From Tubulanus polymorphus (taxonomy: Eukaryota; Nemertea; Palaeonemertea; Tubulaniformes; Tubulanidae), in the NCBI RefSeq assembly GCF_964204645.1, contig NC_134027.1:24726485-24790484 (forward strand): a DNA stretch of 64,000 nt, read 5' to 3'. This document shows, piece by piece, positions 10,915-20,700 of the stretch (its first letter is position 1; every line of letters begins with the position of its first letter). The position numbers and the translations under genes were made by a program. Below the pieces are notes generated by a model. The model did no database searches. It saw nothing but the letters and a program-made list of their open reading frames with translations, and was not told where the DNA came from.

Positions 10915-11642
10915 GACTGACACCGAATTACGGTCAAAACTCCTCCAGTCAAAACGTCCTCCACTCCAGCGCAAGCGGTCAAAACGTCCTTGTCTGTATT
11001 AGGGGCCTATGTCCTCTCCACACTCAACAGCTCAATCAACAGTAGTGGGGAGAGGGCAGCACCTCACGATAGTCACCCTTAGGAACCTTGATGTTTTAAA
11101 AAATCTGACCGGTAAAAGTGCAGATCCGCACCTCTCCGTGTAAACGGTTCAATCAATTACATTAAATATCATTGTTTCAGATTCAAAATGTCATCAGCAA
11201 TTCAGTACATTGCCATTGGTTAATTTTAGATCTTCACTAGAAAGATTTTAGCCTGGATTCTGTCATTCAGTAGATTGCGTCAATGACGAGAGGTGCAAAT
11301 CTGCACTTTTACCAATCTGAACCTTTTTAGATGTATTTAGACCCCTCCTCCGAAAGTGTGTAATTAGTATGTTGTAAATAATGTTTGTCTTATGTTTTAA
11401 ATACTTTTATTTTCTGTTTTCGTAAATATTGATCGACTGCCTCATGCCTCATATACGCCATCTTTACATTAAAGGTATTATTTAGCTTATAACTCGGATT
11501 TAAAAGTAATAATAACTATATGCATTGACAGAATTTATTGTGTGATAAAGTTATTCCGGCTTGAGTGAGGATGTTTTGACTGACGAAAGTGAGGACCGGT
11601 ATGCGAGGATATTTTGGCATGAGGACGTTTTGACCCGACACC
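10915..11642. repeat. Large nested foldback upstream of IPPK
   Basis: The outer arms (about 10925-11000 and 11560-11642) share gtcaaaacgtcctc / gaggacgttttgac in inverted orientation. An inner inverted pair lies at about 11105-11140 (ggtaaaagtgcagatccgcacctct) and 11299-11325 (agaggtgcaaatctgcacttttacc). It ends about 150 bp before the IPPK start codon and may overlap its promoter. Confidence 0.6.
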
Positions 11643-11795
11643 CTGACACCAGGTCTGCAGGGAGTTATTCCACTCTCGGATAGTGCGAGGGAACGACTGC
11701 TTCCTGGTTTCTGTGCGCTGGTATTTTCTGACGATTTTATGTGTTTTAAACTCATTACTCTAGCTAGAGCCGGGAGTCGTATGGTTTGACGAAGA

Positions 11796-14700
11796 ATGGA
11801 CGATAGTTTGTGGTGTGGTGAGATCTGTTATCGAGCCGAAGGTGGAAAAGGTCTCGTCGTGTCGGTTAAACAGGTGAAAAAAGGCTGCTAATTAATCTAT
11901 TATTCTTCCAGATAGCCACACTTTAGCCTATAATGGCTATATCCATGAAAAAATTGCTCCAATCTTACTAAAAGCTTGTTGGAATTGGAAGGGTTCAAAT
12001 AACAAAATGATTTTAAAATTTTTGTATTATGTTCTGTGGTTTTTGAGATAATGCAAATTAAAGTTTGAAAATTTGAGCAATGTGTCATGTTTCACACAAA
12101 AACTGGGATTTATGAAGGCAATGTTTCATATTAACAAACTTCAATATCTCCTGAACTATGAGAGATAGATTTAGATTTTAAAGAGCATTACACTTGTAGC
12201 ACTTTGAGATAAAGTTGAAAGACCCACAATTTTGCTATGTTTTCCATGGAAAACAGCTGAAAAATGGTAAAATAATTAAATATCAATGTTAGGCTAGGTC
12301 AAAAGTGATGATGTTTGAAGGTGATAGAATAACTAGTTATCATATTTTTATGTTTGCCCTAAGTTTATCTAAGAAAATCTATTATCATGTAGATTGTTAT
12401 TATTATTTGTCTCCATGGTAATATCCAGAAAAATTGTGAAATTTTGAGAAATAAGATATGATTTCAACAAGTTTAATTATATTTTTCATTCATAACATTA
12501 GTTATAGAATTGGATCAAGCATTTGAAATAAAGGCCTGTCTGTCAGGATTATGCATGAATGGCCTATATTGCAAATTGATTCAAATATTTAGCAATAATA
12601 AATATTATTATTTGTTATAATATTTAAAAAGAGAATAGCAGAAAATCAGGCTTGGCCTAACTCAAAATGTCTAGAATTTGAAATATATTCCTAATTATCA
12701 ATCAGTTTAGAAAAAGGCAATAATAATGATAATACGAATGATAATAGCTTAATAATAATCCATTTGTTTGGTTTTAAGCTTAATAATTTCAACAATTATA
12801 TATATTGAATTTAAAGTTGCTGCTCCCGGAAAATCCGACTCAATCTTCAATTTATTTTGTTTCAGGAATCGAGAAAAATAAGCGAAAAAACTCACCAGAG
12901 ATTCGTTTACCGGTTCCTTAAACGAACTGTCAACACCGAAACTAACAAGGTGAAATCATAAAACTTAATTGAATGTGGCTTTAGCAATTAGGCTAATCAG
13001 TTGATATCAATTGCCGCAATCGAAAGATCAATTGATAATCAATTAACCCTTTCAGTGCCGACTAATTGATGCTCTTTTGCGCTGGAGATAATTTGATAAT
13101 TTTGAAAAATTCCTCCCTAGTTTGTTGAATAACGGGAAAACCACTATAGTGTCTACACCGTGGCGCGGTGTATCATTAGTTACTGATATTTCACTATGTT
13201 TAAAAGGTGCTGCCATTCTTTCAAGAGATAAAAACTAATTACATCAAATACACCGCGGTGCAGTGTACTAGCAAAATCCATCACCGATTTATACACCGCA
13301 GTGCAGTGTAGATGCACTGAAAGGGTTAATGATATCAGAACATCGATTAACTATAATTGCCTCATTAATGAACAGTAACTATTTAAATGAATGATTGATT
13401 TTATATTCCGGATGAACACCTGAATCTTATTTGACTCTGAGTTTAAGTTTTAAATACTTTTGACTAAAATCTGTGGAAGCTGGATCCTAATTTCCTCACG
13501 ACAATGATATCGTTTTCAAATGAGGAAGCATTTGAAGCATTATGTTTTCCTTTTTCGACTCAAATGCGGTCCATCATCGATTCATACACTGCAGTGCGGT
13601 GTAGACGCAAGTGAAAGTGTTGAGCATTGGTTTTTCTTTTTTCAGGATGGAATTCAAAACGGTTTCGATGAAATGGTGAAATGCGTCGATTACATTAGAA
13701 ACGTAATGATGCCATTGATTGATAAACGATACATACGAATGCCGGTAAGTTCGCTCTAGTGTTGTAACAGTTGGTAGGCCCTACAATCCGTCCGGATTTT
13801 CAGACGGGGTGCTCGGCTGTGCCCAGTTTCACAAAAGGGATTAAGGCCTAAATCAATTTTAAGTAAACTGAATTAACGAAGATATTGAATCGATTTAAAT
13901 CTTTTTGTGAAACTGGGCCCAGAGCATTCCACTTAATTCCTAAAGTATGTTCCATTGGTAACTCGCTAAAATCTAAGTCTAACGACGGATTAGCACGCTC
14001 CGTGAGTGAGTTTGCTACAAAGGTACAAAAATACAACATTTAGACAACAACGTTCAAAAAAAGGCCAAACTTTAGTTTGAAATTCAGCAAATCTAAATTG
14101 ATATAAATACTTACAATAACTGTGCCGTACAAGGGGTATATAGAACCAGACTGACGCCTAGTCAAGAATTCACAGGTTTAAACACAGTGCTGGTCATAAA
14201 CGCGAAAAATGTTTAAGTTCGCTTAACAAATAACAATTGCAGGATTTAATACGCTTCGAATACAGTACGATCTCACTACAGAGCGTTGAATACATAATAC
14301 ATAATACAAATAGCTTAAGATATACAATAAATCGACATTTCTATATGAAATACACTAGTTTCCAACAAGCTAAGCTTATCATTGATATAGAAAATGCCGG
14401 GGAGGCACTTACCTGGAAACACTGGAAAACTGAGGGAAATCAGGGAAAACTCAAGGGATTTGACAAGTTTTACCGAAAACTCAGGCAATTCATATAATGT
14501 TATTGACCAAGTGTTTCTTTATCAATACGTGAATTGCTAAAAAAAATGAATGAATCGTAAAATTTTAAACCTAGAAATTTCTCTGATTCACTCTGGGGAA
14601 TTTTGTGCTATCACATAGAAAAACCAGGAGATTTGTAAATTGGTGGAAAGTGGCCTCCCTGTGTACTGACTTTTGACTGTAAGAAGTGTCGATTAACGGC

Positions 14701-17700
14701 TCTTTTACACCGAGTTCGTGTGTCTGGAATCTGCCATGAAATGCTGATTTTTACTTTCAGAAAGTAATCAGGGTAGAAGAGGATTTCATAAACTTAGTCA
14801 ATAAAACGGTCCATGACGTAAGACCAGGTACGAAATGGAAGGCTTTTTCAACCAGTTTTAACTCGAGCCAGGTTGATTTGGCAAATGTCAATGAACTCAT
14901 CTACAATCATGACCAGGCATTGATTGAAGATTGTTGGGCAGTTATCTGCCAGGGGCGTTATTGTCATAGGATTGAATAACTTAACAATTAAGTAAACTCC
15001 TCAGTTCTGGCTGAAACTTGTCCATACCACCAGTTATGGTGTCTCGATATTTTAGAAATGTCGAAATCTAATTCTCAAAATCAAATTATTCGAACCAGTT
15101 TTTAGCCTACTTGGGACTTTGAGCAGGCTTTGCATTCACTTTTCGCTGGTCGATCGTCCACATAGCTTCTCTTACAGGGGTTTCTGAAAAGATCGATAAT
15201 TTTCTGAATATCCTGAGTGGTTCTAGAACAAAATCACCGGCATTTATTTGTCACTGTATTTGTAACTTTGTTAAGCCAGGTTGTGAAAATGTTGTCTTGA
15301 CGAAAAAGGGGACCTGGATGCTTTGGCCCCCCTTGGATCTGCCCCTGGCTGTATTTGTTATTATCTATATCTTTTCGTCCCATTTCCAAGGTTCATTGAT
15401 ATCGCTCTTTTTAAATCGTAAGAATAGTGTATTTTTTACCTTACAAAAGTGCTTACTTTTACTATCAAAAAGTGCTCAGAAAGTGCTTACTTTTGCTTCA
15501 GCTTTACTACTATGAAACCTGCCTTTCATCCGCATTCATCGATCCCGGCTTGCTGGGTCCATTGCGTCATAATTTGAAAATGCATACATGCCATATCGTG
15601 TATCGTCCATGTTATTGATACGATGAAAAATAAAATTTGTACATTCATTTTCAGGTGATTGTCAAAATATCCTATAGAGTCTAATGCATCTATTCTAAAA
15701 GTGTGTGTTACATGAACAAGAATCTAATTTTCATGGTGTTCCTCACTCTAATGACTTGAGGGATTTTTTAATTCATTAATGTCGGCACTGAATACATTTC
15801 TACAATCCTTTTCAAAGTGAAATCAGAATAAAGATTTTCACGCGCTAGCTCTATTCAGATTTGATTATGACTTGCGTAGCCTATAGAAAATGTACCGAAA
15901 TAAATTCTACAGAAATTAAACGAGACCAAATTGACGGTTTTTAGAATGCCTGACAATAATCAATCTAACACAATTCACGAGTGTTTCAGTGAACGCTACT
16001 GGCAAGCTGCTGAGCACCGATTGAATATCCGAGCGATTGCAGGTACGGTTGTTTGCGCGACTGGTTTGGTCTGCAACTGTTTGAGTTTCATTATCTTGAG
16101 ACGCATGTACTCGAGTATGGTCGCTACATACTACCTGCTCAGCATACTCGCTGTCGTCGATTCCTTATTTCTCATCCTCAGCTTTTGCTTTTACAACCTC
16201 ACCGATTTTATCGGACTTTGGGAATTCGGCTTCGTAGACTATCACCATTTGCGCGTACATTTTCTAGCCCCCTATCCGAGATATTACGTGACGGTTTTCA
16301 ATTTGATCGTTAAGATGTATCGAAACTGGCTGATAGCTATGATCAGTATCGAGCGTTGGTTGCAACTGTCGTTCCCGCTGAAATCCCGAGTTTTCATTAC
16401 TCAAAAAAGATGTACGTTCTCTGTCGTGGGTCTGTTTATATTCTGTTTTTTGACACACGTCTATCGTTGGCGGTTTAACACTTTGAAAGCTGTATTCAAC
16501 GATTGTCCGTCGTTTAATCGTATGATGCTAATGCAGGACGTTCATCCCGATGGAAAGTTGGCCGGTCGTCTGTCGAACATCGTATTCGTCGTAGCGATGC
16601 CGTTCGTGTTACTCTCGATTACGAATATCGCGTTGATCAGAATCGTAATCGGAGCGACATCGCGACGTAAAAAGATTTCCCAGTCGTCGTCGGTCGGCGC
16701 TGGTGACATACAGGCTACGACGTTAGCCCTGTCCTCGGTTATCGTCTATCTTGTTTGCGAAAGTCCGATGATGGTCGACCGAATACTGAATCTGATGGGC
16801 ATTCGTATGTATTTGAGCGTTTTAAAAACCTTTTTATCGCAAGTCGATTCTTGCGTAAATTTCTTCCTGTACTGTCTGTCGAGTGTCAAGTTTAGACATA
16901 TCGTACGCAATACATTTTGCAACCAATGTCGCTAAACAGCTTTTGAAAAATAAAATTTAGTCTTGTAACTGTGTAGTCATTAAAATACAATAAAAACACT
17001 GTAAGCAATTGGGATATTGGTCTTTTGCATGGGCAGATCCAACCTACCACTACTACCGCTTGGAGCAGTACTCACGTTTATAGAAGTGCCCTTCTATTTT
17101 ACAAGTTGTGGTAGAAGTAATTCAAAATTTCCAATTGGAATAATCAAAAATGGGTGAACTTCCAAATTTTTAATGAATGATTTTTCTTTGACATGTCAAA
17201 GTGTCATATTTTGTGGATGCAGAGAAGGACTTGATGCCCCAAATGGACTCAGATTGCATCTCGAAGCCCTAAAATTCAAAATTTTCTATGGCATAGGTGC
17301 CCTTCCACAGCTGAGCGGTACTCAAAAACCTAGGTTAGATCCGCCCCTGTTTTGTGTATAGTATTTACAGTTAAAACCGTAAATACTGGTATGAAATGAT
17401 TTTTGCTGGAGATTTCTCATAAATTGGATTCATAAGAGTCTAGAAGTTCTAGAAGGAGAGCTAATAGAAATTTCTACTAAAGATGTGAATCTATATTTAG
17501 GACTCGAAAATGTTAACAACTCCACTCTGTTGTTAAATATGGATTGGAAGATCAGTCCACAGAGGAACGCAATTGCCTACAGTTGAACATTTAAAAGATG
17601 TATAAACTTATCGGATGAGTGGAGGAGCAACATCATCCTCCCGGCAAATATAAGAAAACGTTTGAATTACTATGGCCACATACTCCCTCGGGACACTGGC

Positions 17701-20700
17701 CATCTTTGTGTCATGGTAGATGTGGAAAAATCTTTTGAAAAATATGTCAAAAGGTTTTTACTCAGTCTTGATATTTGACAATTGAAAACATTGAATTGCC
17801 CGGAAGTTGAATATCGATTTATATGCAATTTTTTTATTCATATTTGTACCGTATTGCGTATTTTGTAACCGCAATCAATTGTTAGATTTGTAGCTCATGA
17901 CATGTTTTTGGTATTTGTTCACCAGGGGGCGTTGAATTGTGGAATAGTAATGTATTTCCATGTGTGCATGTACTGGTTGGTACCTATGCATATCTTGTAA
18001 CGAAGATCAATTTTGAAAATTTCAATCTCATGACAAGCTCTGCATATGTGATGAGTTCATTGACTACTCTATCAATTCACCAGGGGGCGTTGAATATTGA
18101 AATTGTCAGATTGTCGAGCATTTCCCCGAGTGGGCATCGCGTCCCCAGTCCCCTAGTGTCATCGGTTGGAAATTTTTTTTAGATTTTCATCCATTGTTTC
18201 TGTTATAGATTATCGAATGAACACCGAAGTCGATCCTCAGTGTAATTACGCGTTCTGTTTAGAAGACGCAACAGACGTTCCGAGCGCGATCAGATCGTGT
18301 CCTACAATCGCCATTGAAATCAAGGTATCGAACACAGGCTGAACCGCATGTTTATCGATTATGGCTAAAAAAAATTGATACCTTGTTTCTCCGCTCTGCT
18401 GAGCTTAAATGTTGACCCGGCCGGCCGCCTATCTACCCTATACATTACTTTTTTTTAAATCGTGATCAATTTTACCATAACTCACCCGGCCGCTATAGAA
18501 ATGAACTGTTTACAAATTTTATCATTTTTTACAAAAATGACCCGGCCGCTGCGGAGAAACAAGGTATCATTTTTGTTTAGCCTATTTATCTACAACTCCT
18601 TCATTGCTCTAGTCTAAACGGAAACTCCTTTGATTTGAGCAAAATACCTGAAACTCATTTAGAATTCAATCGCTCTTGAGAAATAGGCGATTATGATTTT
18701 TCTGTCTAGTTTGTAGTGGTACAGAAAACTAGGATTTTTTTAAAACCTAGTAGGTGGTTTTCAAATTAGAAACCAAGTTTAAGTAGTTTCAAGGATAAAT
18801 TTGCTTAATAAACCACTGAATTAACAGTTTACCTAGATTAACAGTACCGATTCATGGGAGGAGTCTACTGTGACTAGGATATAAAAGTGATGCAGAAGTT
18901 TCCTTGAAATATAAAATTTTCACCCTAAAAACTTGTTGGCCGATCTGTAGGGACCTTGATGGAAAATGGCCTTGAATTGATTATCATTAAACTCTGTAAA
19001 AAAATAACATTGACAAGAATATTTTGAATATAAGATGTGGACCTCTTTTACAAAACTCTGAAATAAACCCATTTTAGCCAGGTTTAAGTTTCTCAGAATT
19101 GTTGTCTTGAATTGATTTAATTTCTTATCAATTATTATTCATGTTTGAACATATGCAAAACTGTTGCGAAAACTGAATCAAAAACTCAAAACGCAATCAT
19201 TCAAAAAATTATATGAATATTTGGTTCTAGAAAGAGCTCAGCCTATCTACAGCATATGAACTAAAACTGTTCTTACTTACTAATCTTTTATGATTCTTTT
19301 TTGGATTACGCATCTTAAATTCAATTTATTTTCAGCCAAAAACCGGATTTCTGCCTCTGAAATCAGCCCACATCCGTGACGAACATCAAATACGAAGACA
19401 GATTTGTAAATTTCAAATTGAACAGCGGGATAAGGTACTCGTCGCTACGATTATTAATTTTCATCTTTTTCTAACCGATTTTCTCTAAAATGGAGTCGTT
19501 GAAATATGCTGAAATCTTACCATTTCTTATTTCTATTTTACTCGATTCTGCGAACAAAATCTTCGTTCCGTTTTTTCAGGTGAAGAAACGTCGTTGGAAA
19601 ACGATAAGTAACTATTGCCCGATTGATCTGTTCTCCGGGTAAGTTTGATATTTCAGCCGCACTTCGTACAGTACATGCACAATCCATGGTCAGACCCCGT
19701 GATCAACGTTTTGAAGAACAGAATCAACTATCGAAGAAAAACTGCGTGAGGATTTTGACGTTTCATCCCGAATGCTATGAGCTATTTTTAAGAACTGTCA
19801 TTTTATTCTTTCAGGCTGGACCATGCACCCCTCAGACATTCAATACTTTATCAGTATCAAATTCTTCCGATTTGTTTATCATTTTTACATTCTTGAATAT
19901 GGCTCATAGCATTTCAGTTGAAACGTCAAAATCCTCCTACAGTTTTTCTTTGATTTTGGATTTTATTCCAAACTGATGAATTAGACACGTCAACCAATTC
20001 TCGGCATAAGATCATCAAAGTGATCAGATTTTCCACTCTTATCTATCGTATGATATACCATTAACTGATCTTGCACTGTTGATCGTTTTCAGAGATGTCT
20101 CCAGGATGACGTCGGCCATGAGGGAACTCGTTAAATGCCCGCAAAATAATCTACGCTTATTTTGGGTGAGTGTTACTATGATCTGTGGCTCGTACAGATA
20201 AGTGAAATCGGGGTATTTCGGATTATGAATCAGAATTGTGGTGTCTTGTTGTTCTTGCTGACGACTAAAGTGGCACAAGGAACCTCTTGTGTAGAAAAGG
20301 CCATCAATGAGAATGTCTTAAACCTTAGTCAGGGAAATTTTGGTCAAGGATATCAGTGAATTTTGGATACCCTAATCTTTAAGAAAGCTGATAATCACTT
20401 CATGATTTAAACGTATTCATAAATAATTTTTTCATACGAAGGGTCAGGTAAGTTTTTAGTTAGTTACCTTATCGTTGGTGGTAAGCTTTTTATAATCGGA
20501 TGGGCTTGTGGTTTGTGAAAATATCCAATCGTGAAACTAAACCACAGTCAGGTTACTGACTAGTAAGTTTTCAGACCTACAGCTATCAGGACCCAGTTCT
20601 GAGTTTTTTTTTTGTTTGATCTTCGATTGTGATATTTGTTAATTTGCAAGGATACAACTCAATAGATAAAAACCAGTCACAACTGTGAAACTGGCCTTAA

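Noticed and set aside
15931-15945. TTG as start of the nested GPCR
   Set aside because: The first ATG in frame is at 15946; TTG starts are not expected in animal genes.
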